From NCBI GenBank assembly GCA_947498025.1, contig CANMJR010000020.1:1-52701 (forward strand): a stretch of 52,701 nucleotides of DNA, read 5' to 3'. This document shows, piece by piece, positions 1-7,524 of the stretch. The stretch is from Helicobacteraceae bacterium. Lineage in GTDB: Bacteria; Campylobacterota; Campylobacteria; Campylobacterales; Sulfurimonadaceae. A model generated the notes under the pieces. That model was not told the DNA's origin. It worked only from the letters and a program-made list of their open reading frames with translations, and searched no databases. How positions within the stretch are numbered: the stretch's first letter is position 1; each line of letters opens with the position of its first letter. Made by a program: the position numbers and the translations under genes.

Positions 1-93
1 ATCAATCATCGCTTCAAATGTCTCTTTATTTACACCTATAAGTCGCTTGAAATTCTTTGGTTCTTTTTTAGTTAGTTGCTCATATTTACTCAT
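1..93 (-). CDS. IS transposase, N-terminal fragment (cut by window edge)
   Basis: Reading the minus strand from an ATG at 93-91 gives 31 residues beginning MSKYEQLTKKEPKNFKRLIG and ending in ETFEAMID, open to the window edge. This resembles the helix-turn-helix N-terminus of IS5-type DDE transposases common in Sulfurimonas-like genomes; that is recognition by eye, not a search. The start lies 35 bases inside the terminal inverted repeat, as expected for an IS. The matching C-terminal end of such a transposase appears on the minus strand at the right edge of the window, from a second copy. Confidence 0.7.
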   Translation of the reverse strand, partial: MSKYEQLTKKEPKNFKRLIGVNKETFEAMID

Positions 94-145
94 GCTACTT
101 TAACAGCAATTTTAGTGCCTATTTTTGGAGTTTTGCAAGAAGTCT
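1..145 (-). mobile_element. Insertion sequence, 5' (transposase-start) end, partial
   Basis: The window opens inside an IS whose transposase reads on the minus strand. Its outer end is an 18-bp terminal inverted repeat at 128-145 (on the minus strand AGACTTCTTGCAAAACTC). The same 18 bases occur at 52556-52573 at the other visible IS end, so both termini of this element family can be seen. A TA dinucleotide sits at the outer boundary (145-146) and likewise at the other copy, which would fit a TA target duplication, though this is not proven. The rest of the element lies outside the window. The insertion abuts the truncated gene that follows. Confidence 0.8.
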
Positions 146-191
146 AATATATAAAAAATTCCATCCTTTAATTAATGAACTAAATGAAAGA

Positions 192-1019
192 ATGGTATAT
201 TTTGATTATTATTTTGAACTACCATTATCTAAACAAATGGAACATAAAAAAACTCTAGAAGAAATGCACCATTTTTTAGCAGATTTGAATAACAAACTTG
301 AAAATAATATATTAAATATACATATTATAAAAACTTATTTTAATGAATCATTTAAGAATGCATTATTAGGAATGTATTTACATTTTGACATAACTTTTTT
401 AGATTATCCTAGTGAAGTTGACGATTTATATATAAAATTTTTTGATGATTTTAAGGATTTTGAGCTAAAAAGACAAGAACAAAGAAGTTTTTTTATTGAA
501 TATTTTAATAAACATGTTGTAAATAATATCCAAATAGAAATAAATAATAAAAAACTTACTTTAAGTGAATGGATTAAATATACAAACTTAAAAGATGGTG
601 ATTGTTCTAAAAAAGAAGAGATATTACACACACTCCAAATACTAAAAAATATTTATTCGAAAGATGCAGGAATATATGTCTCTCTAGGAAACTTATTTCA
701 TATTTGTTTTTCTGATAATAAACGAGCAATAATGTTTTTAGAAGAAGCTATTAAACTTAACCCTTTGCTAGTAGAGGCATATCTTAGTCTTACAGCGATA
801 ACTTTTAAGCATACGAAAGATATTGAGGCTATACTTAAAATTTATGATAATATGCCAACTGAATTAGCAACAAATGACTTGTTAATTAAGCAAAAGTCGG
901 CATTATTTCTAAGTTCAGGTAATTTGGATGAAGGAATAAAAATTGCTGATATGATTGCTGATAAAGATTTGAGAACTGAATTTTTAAATCAAATACACAA
1001 ACTATACCCCAGCGGTTAA
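192..1019 (+). pseudogene. TPR-like protein, 5' end probably removed by the IS
   Basis: The protein is 275 residues from the first ATG, lysine-rich and very AT-rich. Residues about 150-260 contain helix pairs like tetratricopeptide repeats (a GNLF...AIMFLEEAIKLNP pattern), which usually mediate protein-protein contacts. The N-terminal half has no recognised domain. There is no convincing ribosome binding site before 192. The frame stays open upstream through KKFHPLINELNER into the IS terminal repeat, so the native start was probably lost when the IS inserted at about 146. It could be expressed from an IS promoter or be dead. Function unknown. Confidence 0.6.
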
Positions 1020-1112
1020 ATCTCCACTTTTCAGAATATTTGTAGTTTATTTCACAACTTTTATAAATCCAAACTCAACAAAAAATCCCCACCAAAAAGC
1101 GAGGCTTTAAAA

Positions 1113-1181
1113 TCGTCCCCAAGGGACGAGCAAAGAGATAAAATCTCCAGCCCAAATACTTATCGGTATGCCCTTGAGGGT
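1113..1181. repeat. Cluster of three small hairpins
   Basis: Three perfect short inverted repeats follow one another in the gap between two convergent genes. They are TCGTCCC/GGGACGA (1113-1119 with 1123-1129), GAGAT/ATCTC (1135-1139 with 1143-1147) and CCCT/AGGG (about 1171-1181). It may act as a bidirectional terminator region or be a degenerate intergenic repeat like the three-hairpin elements elsewhere in the window. There is no long T-run. Confidence 0.4.
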
Positions 1182-1191
1182 GTCAATAGAA

Positions 1192-1776
1192 CTACTGATG
1201 CGTTATCGTAACTACAACTGCACCTCTTAAATCATTCATCTTATAATCAAATGCCTTGTCAAGCGGATAAACTTTTGTTATCTCTCTTTTTAGGTCAATA
1301 TCATCAGAAATTTTGCCATGACATTTTAGACATACTTCATTGTTCATAGTGATTGGTTTGTAATATTTGTATGTTTTATCAGCAACTTTTTCTACTAAAT
1401 ACTCCGGCATAACCACATTGAGTGCTTTTAAAGATTCAAAGGTTTCTAAAATTTTTGCTTCATTCTCTTTTGGTGCATTTGCCGGATTGCGCTGTTTTGA
1501 ACTTATTCGTTTTAGGGTAACACCGGCAGCCATCTTTTTGTTGACATCTGAAGTGAGCGAATAAGCCTCATCGGAACAAAATTTCAGTGCATCCATAACA
1601 CCGCCTTTGCTCATATGCTCTTTCATATTTTTGCCAAGTGTTTGTATAAGCAGGTTTGAGCTACTTTCGCCAATCTCTACAGTTTTTTGCAGCTCTGTTC
1701 TCACCTCTTGAGGTGCTTCAGCGAGCAGCACTGCTGCACACAGGCTTAGCATGGTAATTGATTTTAGTAGTTTCAT
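1192..1776 (-). CDS. Periplasmic c-type haem protein, DUF3365 (Tll0287-like)
   Basis: The protein is 194 residues with a clear signal peptide (hydrophobic core about residues 5-18, probable cleavage after LLAEA). A single CxxCH haem-attachment motif, CLKCH, is at residues 149-153. The surrounding sequence, including YYKPITMNNEVCLKCHG and the C-terminal LRGAVVVTI, matches what I know of the DUF3365/Tll0287-like haem domain. That domain occurs alone or as the sensor part of signalling proteins. Here it stands alone and should be a soluble periplasmic monohaem protein, with a redox or gas/redox-sensing role inferred only from the family. It is transcribed alone. Confidence 0.8.
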   Translation of the reverse strand: MKLLKSITMLSLCAAVLLAEAPQEVRTELQKTVEIGESSSNLLIQTLGKNMKEHMSKGGVMDALKFCSDEAYSLTSDVNKKMAAGVTLKRISSKQRNPANAPKENEAKILETFESLKALNVVMPEYLVEKVADKTYKYYKPITMNNEVCLKCHGKISDDIDLKREITKVYPLDKAFDYKMNDLRGAVVVTITHQ

Positions 1777-1830
1777 AAGTATTCTCCGAATAAATTTTGT
1801 GTATTATAGGATATATAAAGTTAAGCTATA

Positions 1831-2724
1831 CTAATAAATATCTTCTATTTTATTTATAATAGAATCGTCGTAAGGATCCAAATGGATTAAAATATGGCTT
1901 TTTTTATCTTCAAAGAGTTTTCTTAATTTTTCTTCAATTCTATCTGAGATTAAATGTGCATCATAGAGAGATATTTTGATATTAAAAACTGCATGCACAG
2001 AGATGAAGATATGAGAACCTGCTTCTCTGGTTTTTAAATCATGGTATGTGGTAATTTCCGGTTCTGATTCTATGATATTTTGTATTTTTTGAATATCCTC
2101 TTGGGGTATGGCAGCATCAAGGAGCATCAAAACACCCTCTCTGATAATCGGAATAGCTGAGTAAATCATATAGATTGCAATACCGACGCCCAAAATAGGG
2201 TCAATTAACTGCTCACCCGTGTAAGAGATAAGTGCAAGAGCGATAAGAACGGAGCCGTTTGAGAAGAGGTCGGTTTTGTAATGGAGTGCGTCTGCTTTTA
2301 TAACCATGTTCTTTGTTTTTTTGGCAACATAATTTAAAAAAAGAACTAAAAATCCCGTGATGACAAATGAGGCTACCATAACTAAAACACTCTCCGTAAT
2401 ATGTTGCATCGGCTCGTTATGTACAAATTTTTTGAGTGCTTCGTACAATATAAAGACAGCAGAAAATGAGATGATTGTTCCCTCAATCACGGCTGCAAGA
2501 GGTTCTATTTTACTTCTTCCAAAGTGAAACTGTTCATCGGGGTCTTTTTCGGCATTGTTGAGTGCAAAGTAGTTGAAGAGTGATACTGTAAGGTCTAAAA
2601 ATGAGTCAATAGCAGAGGCAAGAACGGCAATAGAACCGCTGAAAATCCCAACAATCATCTTTATAAGCACCAACAATCCTGCAACTGATGTTGAAACAAC
2701 CGTGGCTTTTTTCTCTAATCTCAT
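1831..2724 (-). CDS. Cation diffusion facilitator (CDF) family transporter
   Basis: The 297-residue inner-membrane protein should export divalent metal ions (Zn, Fe, Mn or similar) in exchange for protons. The first transmembrane helices span residues about 10-55 and carry the D-x3-D pair of the family (D40, D44 in AIDSFLDL). A second metal-site motif, HYKTD, lies in the fifth helix. HFGRSKIEPLAA is the usual loop after helix 2. The cytoplasmic C-terminal domain (about 205-297) contains the histidine-rich LKTREAGSHIF and HAVFNIKIS segments typical of FieF-like dimerisation domains. Metal specificity cannot be read here. It is divergent from cmoB, with a MITE between them. Confidence 0.9.
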   Translation of the reverse strand: MRLEKKATVVSTSVAGLLVLIKMIVGIFSGSIAVLASAIDSFLDLTVSLFNYFALNNAEKDPDEQFHFGRSKIEPLAAVIEGTIISFSAVFILYEALKKFVHNEPMQHITESVLVMVASFVITGFLVLFLNYVAKKTKNMVIKADALHYKTDLFSNGSVLIALALISYTGEQLIDPILGVGIAIYMIYSAIPIIREGVLMLLDAAIPQEDIQKIQNIIESEPEITTYHDLKTREAGSHIFISVHAVFNIKISLYDAHLISDRIEEKLRKLFEDKKSHILIHLDPYDDSIINKIEDIY

Positions 2725-2737
2725 AAAATTTCCTCAT

Positions 2738-2827
2738 AGATTTTTTGCAAAACTCAAAACTAAGTGAACGATTCTGCAATGCCGAGCGAACCCTTATTGA
2801 GCGTGTTTTGAGTTTTGCAAGAAGTTT
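2738..2827. mobile_element. MITE, 90 bp, with the ends of the flanking IS
   Basis: The element is bounded by inverted repeats at 2738-2755 and 2810-2827. Compared with the 18-bp terminal repeat of the IS at both window ends, the left arm matches 16 of 18 and the right arm 17 of 18. Pairing extends inward by CAAAAC/GTTTTG (2755-2760 with 2805-2810). The interior, about 44 bases, has no coding capacity. A TA lies at each outer edge, as for the full IS. This is a non-autonomous derivative presumably mobilised by the same transposase. It ends 10 bases before the TATAAT of cmoB. Confidence 0.75.
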
Positions 2828-2837
2828 AATACTAAGG

Positions 2838-2843
2838 TATAAT
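2838..2843 (+). promoter_or_regulatory. Candidate -10 box (TATAAT) for cmoB
   Basis: TATAAT lies 31 bases before the chosen cmoB ATG in an AT-rich stretch. There is no clear -35 box, which is usual for sigma-70 promoters in Campylobacterota. The MITE ends just upstream and could supply or alter upstream promoter context. Confidence 0.45.
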
Positions 2844-2874
2844 TGTATTAAAATTTATATTGAAAAAGCATAAA

Positions 2875-3771
2875 ATGAACCTAAATGAAATAAGAACAGA
2901 GCGACAGAAGTGGATGAGTTGGAAAAATATTGCTCCCCTTCGAGAAGCGCTTCATAGTTTAAAAGATGGCACTTGGAAAGTCGAACTTGGCGATACTGTA
3001 AAGATAAGCGGTACATGCGCAGATGAGAAGCATATTTATGAAGTTGCAAAACTTATGATGCCGTGGAGAAAAGGTCCATTTGAGGTTTGTAATACTTTCA
3101 TCGACACAGAGTGGAAAAGCAATATCAAATATAATTTGCTCAGAAAACATTTTAATTTAAAAGAAAGAAGAGTTGCCGATATAGGGTGTAACAATGGTTA
3201 TTATCTTTTTAGAATGCAAGAGGATGCACCAAAACTATTGGTCGGCTTTGACCCATCTGCACTTTATAAAACGCAGTTTGATTTTATAAACCATTTCGTA
3301 AAGAGTGAAATTGTCTATGAACTTTTGGGTGTTGAGCATTTGGAGTTTTACGAAGAGAAATTTGATGTTATCTTTTGTTTGGGCGTTCTTTATCACAGAA
3401 GCGATCCTGTCATGATGCTGAAGTCACTTTATAAAGGTTTGGACAAAAAAGGTGAAGTTATACTGGACACATTTTATATAGAGGGTGAGGGTGAAATGTG
3501 CCTTTGCCCGGAGTCCTCCTACTCAAAGATACCGAATATCTATTTTGTGCCGACAATAGGTGCTTTGAAAAATTGGTGCCAAAGAGCGGGCTTTGATAGT
3601 TTTGAAGTTTTAGAAACCTCTGTTACCGAGGCAAATGAGCAGAGAAAAACATCTTGGATAGAGGGGCAATCGTTGGAAGATTTTTTAGACCCAAATGATA
3701 GTAGTAAAACAGTAGAGGGTTATCCGGCACCTGCTAGAGTATATGTAAAATTGATCAAGGATAAAAAATGA
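2875..3771 (+). CDS. cmoB: tRNA U34 carboxymethyltransferase CmoB
   Basis: CmoB uses carboxy-S-adenosylmethionine to turn 5-hydroxyuridine at tRNA position 34 into 5-carboxymethoxyuridine, widening wobble decoding. The 298-residue protein has the family N-terminus ([14 protein letters not shown]), the segment [20 protein letters not shown], and a methyltransferase motif [16 protein letters not shown]. These are followed by [13 protein letters not shown] and by [15 protein letters not shown] at 2860 would add five residues; the ATG at 2875 gives the usual start near NLNEIR and is preferred. The partner CmoA is not in the window. The stop overlaps the next ATG (ATGA), so the two are probably cotranscribed. 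Confidence 0.93.
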   Translation: MNLNEIRTERQKWMSWKNIAPLREALHSLKDGTWKVELGDTVKISGTCADEKHIYEVAKLMMPWRKGPFEVCNTFIDTEWKSNIKYNLLRKHFNLKERRVADIGCNNGYYLFRMQEDAPKLLVGFDPSALYKTQFDFINHFVKSEIVYELLGVEHLEFYEEKFDVIFCLGVLYHRSDPVMMLKSLYKGLDKKGEVILDTFYIEGEGEMCLCPESSYSKIPNIYFVPTIGALKNWCQRAGFDSFEVLETSVTEANEQRKTSWIEGQSLEDFLDPNDSSKTVEGYPAPARVYVKLIKDKK

Positions 3772-4259
3772 GCAAAAATAACGAACATGAGCATGATATA
3801 GAGCTTGATGATTACAGAGAGCATGACATAGATAGAGTTATGCTTCAAACCCATCAAAGAATCAATCAAGATTTAAGCGGTGAGATTGTAAAGCAGGAGG
3901 TAGGATATGTTGAGGTCACTCTTGTTACAACTACAGAAATGGTTGCTGATGAGCTTGGCTTGATTCATGGAGGTTTTATATTTTGTGCAGCCGATTATGC
4001 TGCTATGGCTGCTGTTAATGAGAGAAATGTTGTTTTAGTCGGCAGTGATGTTCAGTTTCTCTCACCCGTAAAACTTGGCGATATTGTAAATGTGACAGCC
4101 AAAGTTCGTCATAAAGAGGGAAGAAAAAGAAATATTCATGTCGAAGCCTTTGTTTTAGATATAAAAGTTTTTGAAGGAGAGTTCAAAACTGTTATAACCG
4201 ATAGACATGTTTTGAGATTAAAACTTCTTGATGCCGAAGATAACGAGAAAAAACGCTAA
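3768..4259 (+). CDS. Hotdog-fold (PaaI-like) thioesterase
   Basis: The cytoplasmic protein is 163 residues with a single hotdog domain over residues about 40-150. The hotdog central helix is recognisable in [23 protein letters not shown], and the sheet follows in [22 protein letters not shown]. Such proteins hydrolyse acyl-CoA or acyl-ACP thioesters, but the substrate is unknown. The histidine- and acid-rich first 25 residues are not part of the fold. Its ATG overlaps the cmoB stop by four bases, indicating translational coupling. Confidence 0.8.
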   Translation: MSKNNEHEHDIELDDYREHDIDRVMLQTHQRINQDLSGEIVKQEVGYVEVTLVTTTEMVADELGLIHGGFIFCAADYAAMAAVNERNVVLVGSDVQFLSPVKLGDIVNVTAKVRHKEGRKRNIHVEAFVLDIKVFEGEFKTVITDRHVLRLKLLDAEDNEKKR

Positions 4260-4365
4260 TATCCTGATGGCAAATGAATGGCATACCGATTCGCAATTTA
4301 GTTGCTCACATGGTCTGACGCCAGTTAGGCTAGTTGTTGCTGCGCTCTTGCACATGTAGAAATTT

Positions 4366-4962
4366 CTACTTTCTTGCGGTAAGTAGAAATATTCCAAAAT
4401 CTTTCTTTGGCTTATTGATTGTGTCAATATTTACAAATTCTACATTTTTAAATCCACATGCCAAGACAATTTTGCTAAGTTCATTCTCCTCAAAACCAAA
4501 ATGAAAAACACCCGTATTGTCTGAGTGAAAAGTTCCATCTTCAAGTTCTAAATCGGCTATGGCGATAAAACCATTTTCATTTATATTTCTGTATATCGTC
4601 TCAAAAAAAATTTTTAAATTTTCAATATGATGGAGCGTCATTGAGCTGATAATTCCATCAAATGTTTTTTTAAGCGGCTCATTTATGATGTCTTGACAAA
4701 AAGTTTCTATATGAAGCTCTGAGCTGTTTTTCTCTTTTAGCTTATCAATCATGCTCTCAGATATATCCACGCCGTAAACTTTTTTGGTGATTTTTGCTAT
4801 CTCAAAGCCTAAAAGCCCAGTGCCTACGCCAAAATCCATAATCTCCATGGTGCTGTTTAAATCTACCTTTGCAGCGATGGCATCGGCAATCTTTTTTGCA
4901 CCCATAACTCTTACCTGCTCGTCATCCCAACTCTCAGCTTTTTTGTGAAAAAGGTCTTGCAT
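4366..4962 (-). CDS. Class I SAM-dependent methyltransferase
   Basis: The 198-residue protein has the Rossmann methyltransferase motifs in order: MEIMDFGVGTGLLGFEIA (motif I, about residues 39-56), KVYGVDISESMIDKL (motif II), FDGIISSMTLHHIENL (motif IV) and NGFIAIADLELEDG (motif post-IV). It belongs to the methyltransferase 11/25 type acting on small molecules or quinone-like substrates; the substrate cannot be inferred. Its stop codon lies in a perfect palindrome at 4356-4369 (GTAGAAATTTCTAC). It sits 10 bases after the MBL hydrolase gene on the same strand and is probably in one operon with it. Confidence 0.85.
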   Translation of the reverse strand: MQDLFHKKAESWDDEQVRVMGAKKIADAIAAKVDLNSTMEIMDFGVGTGLLGFEIAKITKKVYGVDISESMIDKLKEKNSSELHIETFCQDIINEPLKKTFDGIISSMTLHHIENLKIFFETIYRNINENGFIAIADLELEDGTFHSDNTGVFHFGFEENELSKIVLACGFKNVEFVNIDTINKPKKDFGIFLLTARK

Positions 4963-4972
4963 GTACTCTCCT

Positions 4973-5566
4973 TTATAAATTACTTATCCAGTAATCTGCA
5001 TTTTTCTGCTCTTGTTTTACGGTTGTTTTTCCGCCATGTCCAGGGTAAATTATTTTATCAAAATCTAATTTTTTGAACTTCTCTAAACTTTTTTTCATCT
5101 CTTGCGGACTGGAATATGGAAAGTCAGTTCGCCCGATTGAGCGTTCAAAAATAAAATCTCCGCTGAACATGGCATTGCCTATCTCTATGGCAGAACACCC
5201 TTGAGAGTGACCCGGAAAGTGGCGGAATTTTACCTTTACGCCGTCAAAATCAATCTCCGCGTCGCCCTCAACTTCATAATCCGGTTTAGATGGCGGTAAA
5301 TCCGGCATCCAGCTGCTATCACGAAGCATCATAACGTCCCCTTTTGGAGTATAAAGAGGGATATTGAGTTTTTTTTGCAGCTCGGCATTGCTCCAAACAT
5401 GGTCAAAGTGTCCATGCGTATTTAAAATAGCAACAGGATTTTTTACATTTTTTAGAACCCACTCGGTCGCATCCACTCCGGGGTCGATGATAAAATCTTT
5501 GCCACCCTCGGTAACGATGTAGCAATTTGTTTGATAAACACCCATAGGTTGCACTTTTATCTCCAT
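4973..5566 (-). CDS. MBL-fold metallohydrolase, glyoxalase II-like
   Basis: The 197-residue cytoplasmic hydrolase carries the metallo-beta-lactamase motif HGHFDH at residues 51-56, a second metal ligand in FPGHSQG, the bridging aspartate in AMFSGDFIFERSIGR, and the last histidine in IIYPGHGG. This short form, lacking the C-terminal glutathione-binding domain of classical GloB, is widespread in bacteria and is related to hydroxyacylglutathione hydrolases. The related Campylobacter gene Cj0809 lies next to nadE in a similar neighbourhood, as I recall. The exact thioester substrate is unknown. Confidence 0.88.
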   Translation of the reverse strand: MEIKVQPMGVYQTNCYIVTEGGKDFIIDPGVDATEWVLKNVKNPVAILNTHGHFDHVWSNAELQKKLNIPLYTPKGDVMMLRDSSWMPDLPPSKPDYEVEGDAEIDFDGVKVKFRHFPGHSQGCSAIEIGNAMFSGDFIFERSIGRTDFPYSSPQEMKKSLEKFKKLDFDKIIYPGHGGKTTVKQEQKNADYWISNL

Positions 5567-5616
5567 TTTAGCCCTTTTTTAGCGTGATTATATCCTATTT
5601 GGATTATCATACCTTT

Positions 5617-6432
5617 ATGAATTTTTATAAAGAAGTAGAGCTTATTTTAGAAGCTAAAATCCCCACTGAGAAGATAAAAGCGTTTGAAAAGTTTTATAGT
5701 GCCTATAAATCCGGTGCTGTAGAATTTGAAAAAGAGTTTGCAGCAAAAAAGTTCAGCGAACCCTCCTATGCTTCAATATGTCAAGTTGTAAATCCTCAAA
5801 ATGTCCCAAAAAGAAGCAATTTAACCACAAAAGAGGGGCAGATAATCCTGCTCCATGCCATCCTCCATATAGAATATTCAGCGATAGATTTGGCTCTGGA
5901 TGCGGCGTACAGATTTACTCATATGCCGAGACAATATTACGATGATTGGTTTGAAGTGGCGGAGGATGAGATAAGACATTTTCTGATGCTTGAGAAGTTG
6001 CTACATGAACTCGGGGCAGAGTACGGGGATGTCGAGGTGCACAACTCTCTTTTTGAAGCAAGCCAAAAAACACAGACACTCATGGAGAGAATGGCGGTAG
6101 TACCAAGATACCTTGAAGCTAACGGGCTAGATGCAACACCGATGATACTCGAAAAGTTGCAAAAACTACCAAAGAATACGATGCTAGAAAAAATTGGGGA
6201 TGCCCTAAAAATTATACTCCATGAAGAGATAGAACATGTAAAAAAAGGCGATATCTGGTTTAGCTTTGCATGTGAAGCTGAGGGAAAAAGCAACGACATC
6301 TATTTTGAAATAATAGACAAATACTACCCGCAAGGCTTTTTAAGAGCCAAAAACCTAAATACAGATGCAAGAAAAGAGGCGGGGTTTAGTTGTAAAGAAC
6401 TCAATTTTATGGCGAAGAGAGAAGTGTGCTGA
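5617..6432 (+). CDS. DUF455 family ferritin-like protein
   Basis: The 271-residue helical protein has diiron-type ligands spaced as in ferritin-like proteins: HAILHIEYSAIDLALDA (about residue 90), EVAEDEIRHFLMLEKLL (about 120) and ILHEEIEHVKKGD (about 205). DUF455 is a member of that superfamily with no agreed function. A GTG at 5584 would extend the frame by 11 residues; the ATG at 5617 (MNFYKEVELILE) is chosen because family members start close to this point, but neither start has a strong ribosome binding site. It is divergent from the MBL gene. Confidence 0.85.
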   Translation: MNFYKEVELILEAKIPTEKIKAFEKFYSAYKSGAVEFEKEFAAKKFSEPSYASICQVVNPQNVPKRSNLTTKEGQIILLHAILHIEYSAIDLALDAAYRFTHMPRQYYDDWFEVAEDEIRHFLMLEKLLHELGAEYGDVEVHNSLFEASQKTQTLMERMAVVPRYLEANGLDATPMILEKLQKLPKNTMLEKIGDALKIILHEEIEHVKKGDIWFSFACEAEGKSNDIYFEIIDKYYPQGFLRAKNLNTDARKEAGFSCKELNFMAKREVC

Positions 6433-6507
6433 AATCATGGCATGTAAAATTGTCAATTTTTACTACACTCCTTTAAATCTTAACATTTAATTGTTACCAA
6501 ACTTAGT

Positions 6508-6513
6508 TATAAT
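6508..6513 (+). promoter_or_regulatory. Candidate -10 box (TATAAT) for nadE
   Basis: A perfect TATAAT lies 38 bases upstream of the nadE ATG in a T-rich stretch. It is the only good promoter signal in the gap after the DUF455 gene, so nadE probably starts a new transcript. Confidence 0.5.
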
Positions 6514-6550
6514 ATTTTTTGTTAAAGTTTTTTAAAGGTTAGAAAAATTT

Positions 6551-7357
6551 ATGAGTAAATATTCGCAAATATCAGATTTTTTACAACGATTTTTAGATGA
6601 TGAAGTTAGAAAAACTGGTATCAACAGAGTTGTGATTGGTTTGAGTGGTGGGATTGATTCTGCTGTTGTGGCTGTTTTGGCTCACAAAGCTTTTGGAGAT
6701 GACCTTTTGTGCGTGAAGATGCCTTCGCACTATTCATCTTTAAATTCACTTCATGATGCGGATGAGCTTTGCCATGCTTTTGGCTTGAGAGCTATTACGG
6801 CTTCGATAGAACCGATGCTTCGAGCCTATGAAGAGCTGAATCCGGACATGGATAATCTAAGAAAGGGTAACTTTTCTGCCCGCATGCGAATGGCTACGAT
6901 TTTTGATATTTCGGCGAGAGAAAATGCCCTTGTTCTGGGTACGAGTAACAAGAGTGAGCTGATGCTCGGGTACGGAACGCTTTATGGTGATTTGGCAAGT
7001 GCGTTGAACCCTATCGGCGATTTGTACAAGAGTGAAGTGTATGAGTTGGCAGAGTATCTCGGTGTGACAAAAAGCATTATAAGTAAAGCTCCGTCGGCTG
7101 ATTTGTGGGACGGACAGAGTGATGAGGCAGATTTAGGTTACAGCTATGCCCAACTTGATGAGGCTCTGAGATTTTATGTTGAAGAGAGATTGAACAGGGA
7201 TGAAGTGGTTGCAAAAGGGTGTGATGCTTCGATGGTTGACATGATAATCGGAAGAATTTTTCGCAATCAGTTTAAGCGAAAAATGCCACTTATTGCGAAG
7301 CTGACATCACGAACAATCAACCATGATTTTAATTATCCAAGAGATATAACTTTATAG
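6551..7357 (+). CDS. nadE: NH3-dependent NAD+ synthetase
   Basis: NadE performs the last step of NAD biosynthesis, adenylating nicotinic acid adenine dinucleotide and amidating it with ammonia. The 268-residue protein has the PP-loop motif LSGGIDSAVVAVLA near residue 37, followed by RMRMATIFDISARENALVLGTSNKSELMLGYGTLYGDLASALNPIGDLYKSEVYELA in pieces along residues 115-175, the typical ATP/NaAD site. APSADLWDGQSDEADLGYSY is the family signature late in the protein. The glutaminase domain is absent, so free ammonia is the expected donor. It is followed by a three-hairpin repeat. Confidence 0.95.
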   Translation: MSKYSQISDFLQRFLDDEVRKTGINRVVIGLSGGIDSAVVAVLAHKAFGDDLLCVKMPSHYSSLNSLHDADELCHAFGLRAITASIEPMLRAYEELNPDMDNLRKGNFSARMRMATIFDISARENALVLGTSNKSELMLGYGTLYGDLASALNPIGDLYKSEVYELAEYLGVTKSIISKAPSADLWDGQSDEADLGYSYAQLDEALRFYVEERLNRDEVVAKGCDASMVDMIIGRIFRNQFKRKMPLIAKLTSRTINHDFNYPRDITL

Positions 7358-7410
7358 CAACTTGACCTTACGTACTTTAGTAAAAAAGAGCGTAAATACC
7401 CTGTAACTCT

Positions 7411-7492
7411 CGAAAAACTTGTTTTTCGTAGCTTTAGGGGGTTGTAGGGACAATCTGTCCCTGCCACTAAAACGGACGAGTTCGTTTTAGTG
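7411..7492 (+). repeat. Three-hairpin intergenic repeat, copy A
   Basis: This copy lies between nadE and the aminotransferase gene. Hairpin 1 is CGAAAAAC/GTTTTTCG (7411-7428). It is followed by the core TAGCTTTAGGGGGTTG. Hairpin 2 is AGGGACA/TGTCCCT (7446-7462). Hairpin 3 is CACTAAAACG/CGTTTTAGTG (7465-7474 with 7483-7492). Copy B at 48591 is nearly identical; copy C at 22206 (opposite strand) keeps the core and the architecture with different stem sequences. Confidence 0.85.
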
Positions 7493-7524
7493 CGTAACAT
7501 CAAATAAAAATTAAGGGCAAAAAG

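Noticed and set aside
4290-4372. A further copy of the three-hairpin repeat
   Set aside because: Only a perfect 14-base palindrome at the methyltransferase stop and very short stems (GCAA/TTGC) are present, without the core sequence.
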